Shown: piece by piece, positions 34,835 through 43,395 of the stretch
How the letters are laid out: the number at the start of each line of letters is the position of its first letter
How positions within the stretch are numbered: the stretch's first letter is position 1
NCBI RefSeq assembly: GCF_022234545.1
Contig: NZ_JAIEUI010000009.1
Coordinates: forward strand, 1 to 64,000
DNA from: Paenibacillus piscarius
GTDB taxonomy: Bacteria; Bacillota; Bacilli; Paenibacillales; Paenibacillaceae
Direction of reading: 5' to 3'
DNA length: 64,000 nt
The notes under the pieces: model-generated
Database searches by the model: none
Seen by the model: the letters and a program-made list of their open reading frames with translations, nothing else
What the model was told of the DNA's origin: nothing
Program-made: the position numbers and the translations under genes

Positions 34835-36198
34835 TCAAATCCCTCTATACCCGGGTGGTCCTGACCTTCCTGGTCTCCGTGATCGGGGGGACAGTCATCT
34901 CCTTCAATCTGGCGGTCTGGATATATAAAGACGAATTGAACGAGAATCTGCAGGTTCAATTGCACCGCTTCGCACAAGATATCGTACTGATCTATGATAC
35001 CTTCCCGCTGGCTGAAGCTGACAAGTTCGTAAGCAGCATGAAGCAGCTGGAGACCTACCATGTGCGGATATACGATGCGAACGGCGGGGTTCAGTCTTAT
35101 GGCGGGCCAGAAGGGCTGAAGCTGGAGACCGTGACTGAACCGCAGGTGCAGCAGGTGCTGGCAGGCGGGATCGTTCAGGTCAATCCGACAGGTATCTCCA
35201 TCAGCCTCCTGGGAGTGCAATTAACTACGGATACGGGAAAAAAGGCATTGTTCGTAGAGCCTGTCGGTCCACCGTCTGCCGACTTTGTGCTGAAATGGCT
35301 GCTGAATTTCGCGGTGTATTCGCTGGTATCCGGCAGTCTGTTCATTCTGGTGGCGGCTATGTTCCTGGTCCGGCCGATCAAGAAGCTGACCAACGCGACG
35401 CGCAGAATCGCAGCCGGGGACTTCAACGTGAAGCTGAATATCAAGCAGCAGGGAGAGCTGGGTACGCTGGCCCGCAGCTTCGAGGAGATGACGCATGACC
35501 TGCAGCAGCTGGAGCAGATGCGCCGGGACTTCGTGTCGAATGTATCGCATGAGGTGCAGTCGCCGCTGACCTCCATCTCCGGCTATGCCCTGGCGCTGAA
35601 GCAGATGAATATCCCGGAGAGTGAGCGTAACCGCTATCTTGATATCATCATCGGGGAGGCTGAGCGGATGTCCAAGATGAGCGACAGCCTGCTGAAGCTG
35701 AGTCTGCTGGAATCGCAGTCCCAGCAGCTCCGGTTCACCACCTTCAGCCTGGATGAACAGCTCCGGCGCGTGATCGTTGCCCTGCAGCCGCAATGGTCCG
35801 CGCGGGGCATCACCTTTGACCTGGAACTGATGCCTGCCACGCTTACGGCGGATTACGATCTATTAAACCAGGTATGGACGAACCTGCTGGGCAACAGCAT
35901 CAAGTTCTCCGGGGATGGGGGAGTAATCAGTGTCCATACGAAGCAAGATAATAAAAGTGTAATCGTTCGTGTATCCGATACCGGCATCGGAATTGCTCCC
36001 GAGGACCAGAAGCGGATCTTCGAGCGCTTCTTCAAGGCGGACCGCTCCCACAGCAACAAGTATACCGGCAGCGGGATGGGGCTGGCCATCGTGAAGCAGA
36101 TCGTCCTGCTGCATCAAGGGGATATCCGGGTGGAGAGCGAGCTTGGCGCAGGCACAAGCTTCATTGTAACGCTGCCGCTGAATACACCGGCAGATTAG
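34831..36198 (+). CDS. sensor histidine kinase
   Basis: A 455-residue membrane kinase. Transmembrane helices lie at about 9-31 and 156-180, with an extracytoplasmic sensor of about 120 residues between them, then HAMP (about 180-232). The phospho-acceptor is His240 in NVSHEVQSPLTSISG. The ATPase domain has LGNSIKFS, DTGIGIAPEDQ and GSGMGLAIVKQ. It is translationally coupled to the regulator by ATGA. Confidence 0.93.
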   Translation: MIKSLYTRVVLTFLVSVIGGTVISFNLAVWIYKDELNENLQVQLHRFAQDIVLIYDTFPLAEADKFVSSMKQLETYHVRIYDANGGVQSYGGPEGLKLETVTEPQVQQVLAGGIVQVNPTGISISLLGVQLTTDTGKKALFVEPVGPPSADFVLKWLLNFAVYSLVSGSLFILVAAMFLVRPIKKLTNATRRIAAGDFNVKLNIKQQGELGTLARSFEEMTHDLQQLEQMRRDFVSNVSHEVQSPLTSISGYALALKQMNIPESERNRYLDIIIGEAERMSKMSDSLLKLSLLESQSQQLRFTTFSLDEQLRRVIVALQPQWSARGITFDLELMPATLTADYDLLNQVWTNLLGNSIKFSGDGGVISVHTKQDNKSVIVRVSDTGIGIAPEDQKRIFERFFKADRSHSNKYTGSGMGLAIVKQIVLLHQGDIRVESELGAGTSFIVTLPLNTPAD

Positions 36199-36322
36199 AT
36201 TATTGCAGCGATTCATCCTCCGTTCATATTACCGTCACGGAGAGTACATTTTCATTATATATACTATCCTTAACACCTCATCAAGGCAGTACATCCCATT
36301 CATAAGGACAGGTGATTGTATA

Positions 36323-37261
36323 ATGAAAAAAGGACTTAGAATCCTGCTTAAGTCTATAGCGGCATTGTTGATTGTGATCGTGTTGTTCTTTGCCGTAGTA
36401 TTTGTGGTCAATATCATCAGCAGCAAAGCGGAGCTGAAGAAGATTGATCTCTACGGGCAGCTTGTGCCAGTCGATGGCAAGAAGATGAATGTACTCATCC
36501 AGGGATCGGGTGAGGAGACTGTAGTGTTGCTGACGGGGTATGGCACCGGGGCGCCCGCACTTGATTTCAAACCGCTGGTAGACGAGCTGTCTCCTGACTA
36601 CAAGGTAGTCGTGGTGGAGCCGTTCGGCTACGGCTTAAGTGACCGGACAGATAAGGAACGGACCTCGGACAATATCGTAAGTGAGATTCATGAAGCGCTG
36701 CAGCAGCTTGGGATCAAGCGGTACACGCTTATGGGGCATTCCATCGCCGGAATCTACGGTCTGGATTATGTGAACAAGTATAAGGATGAAGTGACGGCTT
36801 TTGTAGGCATCGACAGCAGTGTGCCGAACCAAGGAGGCTTGGACGATAAAATACCGGTGGGAACACTGAAGTTCCTCGACAAATCAGGTATCATGCGATT
36901 GCTCCAAAAGATAGGCGGCGACCCGTATGCCGGGCTTCCGTTCGACGAGCACACCAAGCAGCAGATGAAAATGATCGCCACCAAGAACTTAAACAATGAT
37001 ACTGTCATGAATGAGATTGATCATTTCAAGGAGAATTTCACAGCGGCCCAGTCGTTGACCTTCCCCAAAGAGCTTCCGCTGCTGCTCTTCGTACAGTCGA
37101 ATAATACCGACGTTGAGGGCTGGATGAAGCTGCATGAGGAGCAGGTGAAGGACTCGGTGTACGGCAAGCTGGTGCCGCTCGAAGGCGGTCACTATCTGCA
37201 CCATACGCTGTCCAAAGAGATTGCCAAGGATTACAGAGAATTCATGGCAGGCGTGAAATGA
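36323..37261 (+). CDS. membrane-anchored alpha/beta hydrolase
   Basis: A 312-residue protein with an N-terminal transmembrane anchor (about 5-30) and an extracytoplasmic alpha/beta hydrolase domain. The nucleophile elbow is GHSIAGIYG with Ser140, the oxyanion region is LLTGYGTGAP, and the His of the triad is expected in EGGHYLHHT near the C-terminus. The ATG at 36323 is preferred over an ORF start at 36203, which runs through the intergenic leader. It has its own leader after the two-component pair and ends in a terminator. The substrate (ester, lactone or peptide) is unknown. Confidence 0.85.
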   Translation: MKKGLRILLKSIAALLIVIVLFFAVVFVVNIISSKAELKKIDLYGQLVPVDGKKMNVLIQGSGEETVVLLTGYGTGAPALDFKPLVDELSPDYKVVVVEPFGYGLSDRTDKERTSDNIVSEIHEALQQLGIKRYTLMGHSIAGIYGLDYVNKYKDEVTAFVGIDSSVPNQGGLDDKIPVGTLKFLDKSGIMRLLQKIGGDPYAGLPFDEHTKQQMKMIATKNLNNDTVMNEIDHFKENFTAAQSLTFPKELPLLLFVQSNNTDVEGWMKLHEEQVKDSVYGKLVPLEGGHYLHHTLSKEIAKDYREFMAGVK

Positions 37262-37286
37262 TATAATAGAAAAAGAGCTTACGCTG

Positions 37287-37320
37287 CCGCAGGCTTCTAC
37301 CCAGAAGCTTGCGGTTTGTT
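37287..37320 (+). terminator. intrinsic terminator after the hydrolase
   Basis: A 12-bp stem CCGCAGGCTTCT/AGAAGCTTGCGG with one G-U pair and a 4-base loop, followed by TTTGTT. Confidence 0.8.
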
Positions 37321-37402
37321 CAATTCGGCTTGAGCTTCTGATTCAAACCCTAAGCATACAGGCTATTGTATATAGATTGTTAATACATAGGGAGGCATAC
37401 AT

Positions 37403-39496
37403 ATGCTGAAATCATTGCAGGCTATTGAAGCATTCCGTGGCGGGGAACAATTGAACGGAACAGAGGTTCCGTGGCTGGAGTACATTGTGCAGGCAGAGCA
37501 GACGGTTGTGAATCTGGAGCGGGTAGAGTCGCTGCAGTCGCTTGCGCAGCAGAATCCTGTGCTGGATTATGTTGAGCGGAGTCTGCGGGTGCTGGACAGC
37601 CTGCCGCTGTCATACTGGATTAAGGAGCTGGCAGAGGAGACGCTGGTCTGGTCAGAGACGGCCAAGGGCGGTACGGTCCGGCAGCGCCGCGGCTGGCAGG
37701 CGGAGGGTATTAATATCTTCGTTCATAATATCGGCTCCGCAGAGTTGTACCGCCGGTATGCGGACGGGATGAAGCAGGAGGCCGCAGGCTCTGCGGAGAA
37801 AAGGCAGGTTGTACATACACTGATTGAAACGCACGGGCTGATCGGGCAGCAGATCCGCGGCGAGGTGCCGCCCGCCGTCAATCTTCCCTTATCCGGGCTG
37901 GTGGAGCACGGCCTGCTGACTACCGATGAGCTGGAGCGGCTGCTGTTCGCACTCAATCACTGCATCATCTCGGCGGTATCGCCGGAGCTGTGGCAGGAGG
38001 TCCGTCCCCGGGTGATGGAGCTGATTGCCCTTATCGCCTCCGGGAAGCTGGAGCTTGAGGTGCCGATGAAGGAGCGTCTGCGCAGAATGCGCGCCGGGTC
38101 TATAGAACGGGGCGAGGATTACGGAGCGGAATGGGAACGTCTGGTACAGGAGGGCTTCCTCCCGGGTGCCCTGGAGCTGCTCCAGCCCGTTACCTTCTGG
38201 TACGTGGAATCGGCACTGCAGACCTTCTCGCTGGAGCAGTTCCTGAAGGTGATGAGCCTGGTGGCCGCAAGCCGCCCGCAGGAGGTAAGCCATCTCAGCT
38301 TCGAAGCGGTCATGAACAGCATTTATTATGATTATAAGGGCAGCAAGAAGATTAACGTGTACAAGAAGCGGATTATTGAGAAGTACCTATCGGAGCTCAC
38401 TTGGGAGGAGATCCATAGCGGAGCGAAGCCTTCCGGCGGCAATCCGCATCTGGCGCACCGGCTGCTAAGGAAGGAGCATCTGCCGGATACGCTGTTCTTC
38501 CAGTTCGAATTCTCCCCGGCGGCGGAGAAGCTGATCGAATTCTGTATAGAGGCGGAGAAGTCAGCGCTGTATGAACGGGCGGTCCTGCTGCTGTTCGACC
38601 TGTTCGGTCTGCGGCGGGATGCCTTCGACCGCTTCCATAATGAGGACACCTACTTAAGCCAGATGAATGATACGGCAGATTATAAGGCGGTCATTCTGGA
38701 CTACGTCACCGGGCGGAAGGTGCTGGACATCGGCCCCGGGGGCGGAGTTCTGCTCGACCTGATCGAGGAGCGGATGCCGGAGGCCGTGCCGGTCGGTATC
38801 GATATCTCCAGTAATGTAATTGAAGCGCTGCGCCAGCGCAAGCAGCGGGAGGGACGCCGCTGGGAGGTGCTCCAGGGCGATGCGCTGAACCTGAAGGATT
38901 ACGTGGAGCCGGGGACGGTGGATACGGTGATTTTCTCATCGATTCTGCATGAGCTGTATTCCTATGTGCCGCTGGACGGCCGGAAGTTCAATCATGATAC
39001 GGTGGCAGCAGCGCTGACCAGCGCCTTCGGGGTGCTGGCGGACGGCGGGACGATTATTATCCGCGACGGGATTATGAGCGAGCCGGAGAATCAGCTGCGC
39101 CGGGTGCGGTTCCTGGAGGCGGACGGGATGGCGTGGCTGGAGCGGTACGCGGGGGATTTTGCCGGACGGAGTATTCAGTATGAACCGCTCGGCGCGGATG
39201 AGGTGCGTATGCCGGTCAATGATGCCATGGAGTTCCTCTATACTTACACCTGGGGCGAGGAAGCCTACATTCATGAAGTGCAGGAGCAGTTCGGTTACTT
39301 CACTCCGTCGCAGTACAGAGCGTTCATTGAGCAGACGCTGGGGGACCGCGCGAAGATTGAGGTGTTCCGCCACTACCTGCAGGAGGGGTATACGGAGGCG
39401 CTGGAGAACAGGGTGGTTATGATGGACGATAACGGGCAGTCTGTGCCTTTGCCGGACAGCACCTGCTTCATCGTAATCCGTAAGGAGGCAAGCTGA
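37403..39496 (+). CDS. large SAM-dependent methyltransferase with an unassigned N-terminal half
   Basis: A 697-residue cytoplasmic protein. A class I methyltransferase domain starts near residue 425, with motif I VLDIGPGGGVLLDLIEE (about 438-455), motif II VPVGIDISSNVIEAL and the motif IV region TVIFSSILHELYSYVP. The first 420 residues are mostly helical, with no domain I recognise. The pattern PHLAHRLLRKEHLPDT in that part could be a substrate module. AGGGAGG precedes the ATG. A response regulator gene begins one base after its stop, so the methyltransferase may share that operon. The methyl acceptor is unknown. Confidence 0.8.
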   Translation: MLKSLQAIEAFRGGEQLNGTEVPWLEYIVQAEQTVVNLERVESLQSLAQQNPVLDYVERSLRVLDSLPLSYWIKELAEETLVWSETAKGGTVRQRRGWQAEGINIFVHNIGSAELYRRYADGMKQEAAGSAEKRQVVHTLIETHGLIGQQIRGEVPPAVNLPLSGLVEHGLLTTDELERLLFALNHCIISAVSPELWQEVRPRVMELIALIASGKLELEVPMKERLRRMRAGSIERGEDYGAEWERLVQEGFLPGALELLQPVTFWYVESALQTFSLEQFLKVMSLVAASRPQEVSHLSFEAVMNSIYYDYKGSKKINVYKKRIIEKYLSELTWEEIHSGAKPSGGNPHLAHRLLRKEHLPDTLFFQFEFSPAAEKLIEFCIEAEKSALYERAVLLLFDLFGLRRDAFDRFHNEDTYLSQMNDTADYKAVILDYVTGRKVLDIGPGGGVLLDLIEERMPEAVPVGIDISSNVIEALRQRKQREGRRWEVLQGDALNLKDYVEPGTVDTVIFSSILHELYSYVPLDGRKFNHDTVAAALTSAFGVLADGGTIIIRDGIMSEPENQLRRVRFLEADGMAWLERYAGDFAGRSIQYEPLGADEVRMPVNDAMEFLYTYTWGEEAYIHEVQEQFGYFTPSQYRAFIEQTLGDRAKIEVFRHYLQEGYTEALENRVVMMDDNGQSVPLPDSTCFIVIRKEAS

Positions 39497-39497
39497 A

Positions 39498-40190
39498 GTG
39501 AACAATGCGAAGCTCAGCGTACTTGTAGTAGAAGATGATGCTGATATTAACCGCCTGCTGTGCCGGATGCTGACAGGCGAAGGACTGAACGCTGTGGCTG
39601 CATTCTCAGGGAGCGAGGCCTCCCTCCGAATGTCGCTTGAAGACTTCCAGCTGATCCTGCTGGACCTGATGCTGCCGGGCATGAGCGGCGAATCGCTGAT
39701 TGCGCAGATCCGTGAACAGTCTACCGTACCCATCATTGTAATCTCGGCCAAAAGCACGCTGGAGGACAAGGTAAGTCTGCTGCGTCTGGGAGCGGATGAC
39801 TACATTACCAAGCCCTTTGACCAGGAGGAGGTGCTGGCCAGAGTGTACGCGCAGCTTCGCCGGCTGCAATATGCGCCTGCAGCAGGTCCTGACGGAGAGA
39901 TACTTAAGGTTCGCGGGCTGGTCATGGACAAGCAGCGGCGGGAGGTTATGCTGGACGGGCAGGTCCTGGCTTTAACCAAATACGAATTTGAGCTTCTGGC
40001 GGTATTGATGTCGAGGCCGGATCATATTTTCTCCAAAAGCGAGCTGTACCGGCAAATCTGGGGCGGCACCTACCTGGGGGACGATAACACCATTAATGTA
40101 CATATCAGCAATCTGCGTGCCAAAATGGCCGCAATCACGGAAGAGGAGTATATCCGCACGATTTGGGGCATCGGGTTCAAGCTGGTGTAA
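39498..40190 (+). CDS. OmpR-family response regulator of an ABC exporter unit
   Basis: A 230-residue regulator with the receiver core VLVVEDDADINRLL, phospho-site Asp56 in LILLDLMLPG, Lys in DYITKPF, and a winged helix with LTKYEFELLAVL and IRTIWGIGFKLV. It starts at GTG, with GGAGG about 10 bp upstream. It is followed by its likely target promoter, carrying three direct repeats, then the ABC ATPase, permease and kinase genes. The arrangement resembles antimicrobial-peptide sensing modules, though the permease is not of the large BceB type. Confidence 0.92.
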   Translation: MNNAKLSVLVVEDDADINRLLCRMLTGEGLNAVAAFSGSEASLRMSLEDFQLILLDLMLPGMSGESLIAQIREQSTVPIIVISAKSTLEDKVSLLRLGADDYITKPFDQEEVLARVYAQLRRLQYAPAAGPDGEILKVRGLVMDKQRREVMLDGQVLALTKYEFELLAVLMSRPDHIFSKSELYRQIWGGTYLGDDNTINVHISNLRAKMAAITEEEYIRTIWGIGFKLV

Positions 40191-40197
40191 CGGGGAG

Positions 40198-40231
40198 TTT
40201 CTTTAAACTTTCTTAAGACTTTGCTTAAAGC
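40198..40231 (+). promoter_or_regulatory. tandem response-regulator binding repeats
   Basis: Three head-to-tail copies TTTCTTTAAAC, TTTCTTAAGAC and TTTGCTTAAAGC lie at 40198, 40209 and 40220 (11-bp period, one turn each), ending where a -35 box would be. This is typical of OmpR-type activator sites. Confidence 0.65.
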
Positions 40232-40248
40232 TTATTAAAAGTGTTCTT

Positions 40249-40254
40249 TATACA
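40249..40254 (+). promoter_or_regulatory. -10 box of the ABC exporter promoter
   Basis: TATACA lies 17 to 18 bp after the end of the direct repeats; there is no good -35 hexamer, as expected for an activator-dependent promoter. Confidence 0.5.
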
Positions 40255-40287
40255 ATGGAATTATCAAACGGCAAGGGAGTCTTAACG

Positions 40288-41211
40288 ATGATGCATTGTA
40301 TATTGGAGATTAAGGCGCTGGGTAAGACCTATCAGGAAGCTTACGCGCTCCGGGATATTAACCTGCAGATTGAGTTAGGGGATATCGTAGCACTGATCGG
40401 TAAAAATGGCGCAGGCAAAACCACGCTGTTCAAATGTATCACAGAGCAGGTGTTTCCGTCGGCAGGCACAATTACGCTCTACGGACACCGCGATGACGCC
40501 GGTCTGCGGAAGGGACGCCGGAGCATCGGGGCGATGATTGAGGAGCCGGCGTTCTTCCCGGACTTCACGGCCAGGCAGAACCTGGAGTATTTCCGCCTGC
40601 AGAGGGGGCTGGCCGGTAAGGATTCCATTGAGCAGGCGCTTAAGGATGTCAATCTGCTTCATGCCGCGAACAAGAAATTCAAAGCCTTCTCCCTCGGGAT
40701 GAAGCAGCGGCTGGGACTCGCACTTGCGCTGATGACCCGTCCCGAGCTGCTGATCCTGGATGAACCGACCAATGGCCTTGACCCGGAGGGGAAGGCGGAG
40801 ATCCGCCAGCTCCTGCAGACCCTGAATGAAGAGAAGAAGGTCACGATCCTCATCTCCAGCCACGTATTGTCTGAGCTGCAGAGTGTGGCTACCCGTTATA
40901 TTTTCATGGACCAGGGACGGATTGTGGAGCAATTGACGGCAGAAGAACTGCTGCAGAAGACCAGAAGAAATGTAGAGATTGTTGTGGATGACAGCGGCAA
41001 AGCGTCTACTGTTCTGGAGAAGCATTTCCCGGGTATCCCTTACCGGATTCTGCCGGGACACCGGATTCTGCTCTCCGGCGGGATGGATAAGACTGATCAG
41101 CTCAACCGGGTGCTTCATGCCCAGGGCGTCAGCGTGTATTCTATTGCGGCGACCGGCGGGGACCTGGAAGAATACTACCTGGGTCTGCTGGGAGGTGAGC
41201 GTCATGCTTAA
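40288..41211 (+). CDS. ABC transporter ATP-binding protein
   Basis: A 307-residue ATPase of the drug/antibiotic exporter (DrrA/BcrA-like) type. Walker A is LIGKNGAGKTTLF, the signature motif is AFSLGMKQRLGLA, Walker B is ELLILDEPTNGLDPEG, and a switch His is in ISSHVLSEL. The ATG at 40288 follows AAGGGAG at 8 bp (a second ATG follows directly). The C-terminal 80 residues form an accessory region. Its stop overlaps the permease start by eight bases. Confidence 0.92.
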   Translation: MMHCILEIKALGKTYQEAYALRDINLQIELGDIVALIGKNGAGKTTLFKCITEQVFPSAGTITLYGHRDDAGLRKGRRSIGAMIEEPAFFPDFTARQNLEYFRLQRGLAGKDSIEQALKDVNLLHAANKKFKAFSLGMKQRLGLALALMTRPELLILDEPTNGLDPEGKAEIRQLLQTLNEEKKVTILISSHVLSELQSVATRYIFMDQGRIVEQLTAEELLQKTRRNVEIVVDDSGKASTVLEKHFPGIPYRILPGHRILLSGGMDKTDQLNRVLHAQGVSVYSIAATGGDLEEYYLGLLGGERHA

Positions 41212-41941
41212 TCTGATGAAAAGTGAGCAGTACCGTTTTGTCCGCACCAAGAACTATTATTATTACGGGTTGCTCTGTGCGGTGTTAATGGTCGCTGCCG
41301 CTATAACACTCATGGTCTTTCATGAGTCTGTGCCGGATTTCCCCTATGGGAATGAGCGCTTCTTCTACCGGAATGTGCTGTCAATGATGCCTGTGGTATT
41401 CGCATTGCTGTCTATTTTTACCGGAGTTCTGATGGGGGATAACAAGCATGTGCTCAAAAATACCGTAGCCTACGGCTTCAGCAGACGCTCGATCTACACC
41501 GCCAAGCTGCTGGTTACACTGGCCGGCTTCCTGCTGTTCGCGTTCACTCTGGTCGGGATCTCGGTTCTGCTCGGCTCAAAGCTGCTATTCCGCAGCTATG
41601 AATATGCCCTTACGGAATACTGCCAGATGCTGCTTGGTATGCTGCCTATTATGATTGCCGGCGTTACCACCTACTTCTGTATCAACGCTGTGATGAACAA
41701 GAATGCACAGATATCTACCGTGTTCCTGCTAATCTATTTCCTGCCCTACATGGTTCTAAGCGCTCTGAAGGGCAGATTTACCTGGGCGGCCTGGCTTTAC
41801 AGTCATAGCCCTGCTTATTACTTGTTCAATGCCTACGATGTGGCAACCTATCCTGCCTGGGAGCCGTGGGTTACAGGAATGGCGTGTACGCTGTTCTTTT
41901 ATGTACTAGGATTGTATCTGTTCAGGAAGGAAGAGTTCTAA
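41204..41941 (+). CDS. ABC-2-type membrane permease
   Basis: A 245-residue protein with six predicted transmembrane helices (about 20-42, 62-82, 102-130, 145-168, 175-195, 218-240), typical of ABC-2 permeases that pair with BcrA-like ATPases. It starts MLNLMKSEQYRFVRTK, a common opening for this class. GGAGGTGAG provides the ribosome site inside the end of the ATPase gene. The cargo is unknown; bacteriocin or peptide-antibiotic export is the usual role. Confidence 0.88.
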   Translation: MLNLMKSEQYRFVRTKNYYYYGLLCAVLMVAAAITLMVFHESVPDFPYGNERFFYRNVLSMMPVVFALLSIFTGVLMGDNKHVLKNTVAYGFSRRSIYTAKLLVTLAGFLLFAFTLVGISVLLGSKLLFRSYEYALTEYCQMLLGMLPIMIAGVTTYFCINAVMNKNAQISTVFLLIYFLPYMVLSALKGRFTWAAWLYSHSPAYYLFNAYDVATYPAWEPWVTGMACTLFFYVLGLYLFRKEEF

Positions 41942-41967
41942 CAGGTGCAGCTAAGGAGGGAAGACAA

Positions 41968-42870
41968 ATGTATCTTGCTATGTTCATTATTGCCGCTCTA
42001 GCCGCTGTATGTATATTCCTTGTGTATCTGCTGCAGCGGCAGAGCATGATTCAAGTGCGGCGGCAATTGACGGAGTGGGAGTCGTCTTCCCTGCAGCACC
42101 TGCATGTCAAGCTGCCTCTGCCCGGGAAGGAGATGGAGAAGCTTATCGTGGCTGTGAACCGGCTGCTGGATCAGCGCCAGAGAGAGCGGGTAATCCACCA
42201 GTCAAGAGAGCACGCCGTGAAGGAAGAGATCGCCAATCTGTCCCATGATCTGCGGACTCCGCTTACGTCCATGCAGGGGTACGCCTATCTGCTGAAAGAT
42301 CCCCTGGCTTCCGAGGCCGAGCGGCAGCAGTATTTGGAGATCATTATGCATAAGATGGCGGTCATGAATAATATTGTCGAAGCGTTCTATGAATTGTCCA
42401 GTATCGACTCGGGGGACACGCCTTTGGACAGCCAGCCGGTCTATCTCTACAGCCTGCTGAGCGAAGTGATTCTGGCGTTTCACCCGGACCTTACGCAGAA
42501 GGGCATCGAGGTGCAGCTTCACCTGGATGAGAACGTCAAGGCCATCCCGCTGGATGAGAAAGCGATGATCCGCATTTTCTCCAATGTGCTCCAGAATGTG
42601 CTCCGTTACGGCAAAAACCGCTTGACTGTCTCCCTGTATACGGAACAGCAGCAGGTAAAGCTGAAGTTCGCCAATGAAACGGAGCATATCCGCGGGGCAG
42701 ATCTGCCCAGGCTGTTCCAGCGGACGTACACCAGCGATCCTTCGCGGTCAAGCGGCCAGCTCGGCCTTGGCCTTGCCATTGTGAAGCAATTGGTGGAGAA
42801 GCAGGGGGGCACGATTGCCGCTGCCCTGGAGGGCGGAGAGTTTCAATTGTCCATAGCATTCGGGGAATAA
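41968..42870 (+). CDS. sensor histidine kinase, small type
   Basis: A 300-residue kinase with one clear N-terminal transmembrane helix (about 2-23) and almost no outer sensor, so the signal probably comes from within the membrane or from the ABC transporter. His93 is in IANLSHDLRTPLTSMQG. The ATPase domain has the G2 motif GQLGLGLAIVKQ; the N box (NVLQNVLRYGKN) is degenerate. The ATG at 41968 follows AAGGAGGG. It completes the regulator/ABC/kinase unit started at 39498. Confidence 0.9.
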   Translation: MYLAMFIIAALAAVCIFLVYLLQRQSMIQVRRQLTEWESSSLQHLHVKLPLPGKEMEKLIVAVNRLLDQRQRERVIHQSREHAVKEEIANLSHDLRTPLTSMQGYAYLLKDPLASEAERQQYLEIIMHKMAVMNNIVEAFYELSSIDSGDTPLDSQPVYLYSLLSEVILAFHPDLTQKGIEVQLHLDENVKAIPLDEKAMIRIFSNVLQNVLRYGKNRLTVSLYTEQQQVKLKFANETEHIRGADLPRLFQRTYTSDPSRSSGQLGLGLAIVKQLVEKQGGTIAAALEGGEFQLSIAFGE

Positions 42871-42874
42871 AGTG

Positions 42875-42902
42875 AAGGGAGCCGCAGCGTTGCGGCTCCC
42901 TT
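42875..42902. terminator. bidirectional terminator
   Basis: A 12-bp perfect stem (AAGGGAGCCGCA at 42875-42886, TGCGGCTCCCTT at 42891-42902) lies between the convergent kinase and NTF2-like genes. Confidence 0.88.
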
Positions 42903-42924
42903 TGTGCATGCACAGCAGCTGCTG

Positions 42925-43284
42925 CTATTTATCCTGCTCAAGCGTGATGTGTAAGGAACTGATTTTGCCGCCCTGTACCTTGAATTCATGCCGGAACTGC
43001 TGCGGGGCAGGGACGCGGTTCTTGTTGAACTCGCCCTCCATCTCGGCGGTCACTGCAATGCGGCCTCCTGCTTCCTCAATGTCCATAATGGTGTAGCGGA
43101 CCTTGGCCGAGAATAGCTCGGATTCTCCCCAGGCCGCTATAGCCTCAGTGCCCTCTGCCGTCTTCCCGTTATCCTTCACGACAGCGCCGGGTGCGAACAA
43201 ATCGATGAACGCCTCCGGCTGGTATTGGTTCACGGCATTGTAGAAGTCCTGTACCTCAATCGGCAAGGTAACATGCTGGTTCAT
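42925..43284 (-). CDS. SnoaL/NTF2-like small protein
   Basis: A 119-residue protein with the cone-shaped NTF2 fold pattern: an N-terminal helix pair (VQDFYNAVNQYQPEAFIDLF), a strand with APGAVVKDNGKTAEG, and C-terminal strands (YTIMDIEEAGGRIAVTAEMEG, FRHEFKVQGGKISSLHI). Such proteins are small-molecule binders, isomerases or hydrolases; no catalytic set is evident. AGGAGG precedes the ATG. It is monocistronic, with an 18-bp palindrome upstream. Confidence 0.82.
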   Translation of the reverse strand: MNQHVTLPIEVQDFYNAVNQYQPEAFIDLFAPGAVVKDNGKTAEGTEAIAAWGESELFSAKVRYTIMDIEEAGGRIAVTAEMEGEFNKNRVPAPQQFRHEFKVQGGKISSLHITLEQDK

Positions 43285-43332
43285 GAGTATCTGCCTCCTG
43301 TAAGTAGATTGGCGGGCTTGTGCTGCGCCCTT

Positions 43333-43362
43333 ATCATACCTTAAACGGATCGGACGATCCGT
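43333..43362 (-). promoter_or_regulatory. promoter-embedded palindrome upstream of the SnoaL-like gene
   Basis: ACGGATCG-GA-CGATCCGT (43345-43362) is a perfect 18-bp inverted repeat. On the minus strand it lies just before a TATGAT -10 box (43333-43338), which is a good position for repressor or MerR-type control. Confidence 0.5.
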
Positions 43363-43395
43363 AAGCAGAGGCTTATCCCGGAACCTGGCCGGGAG

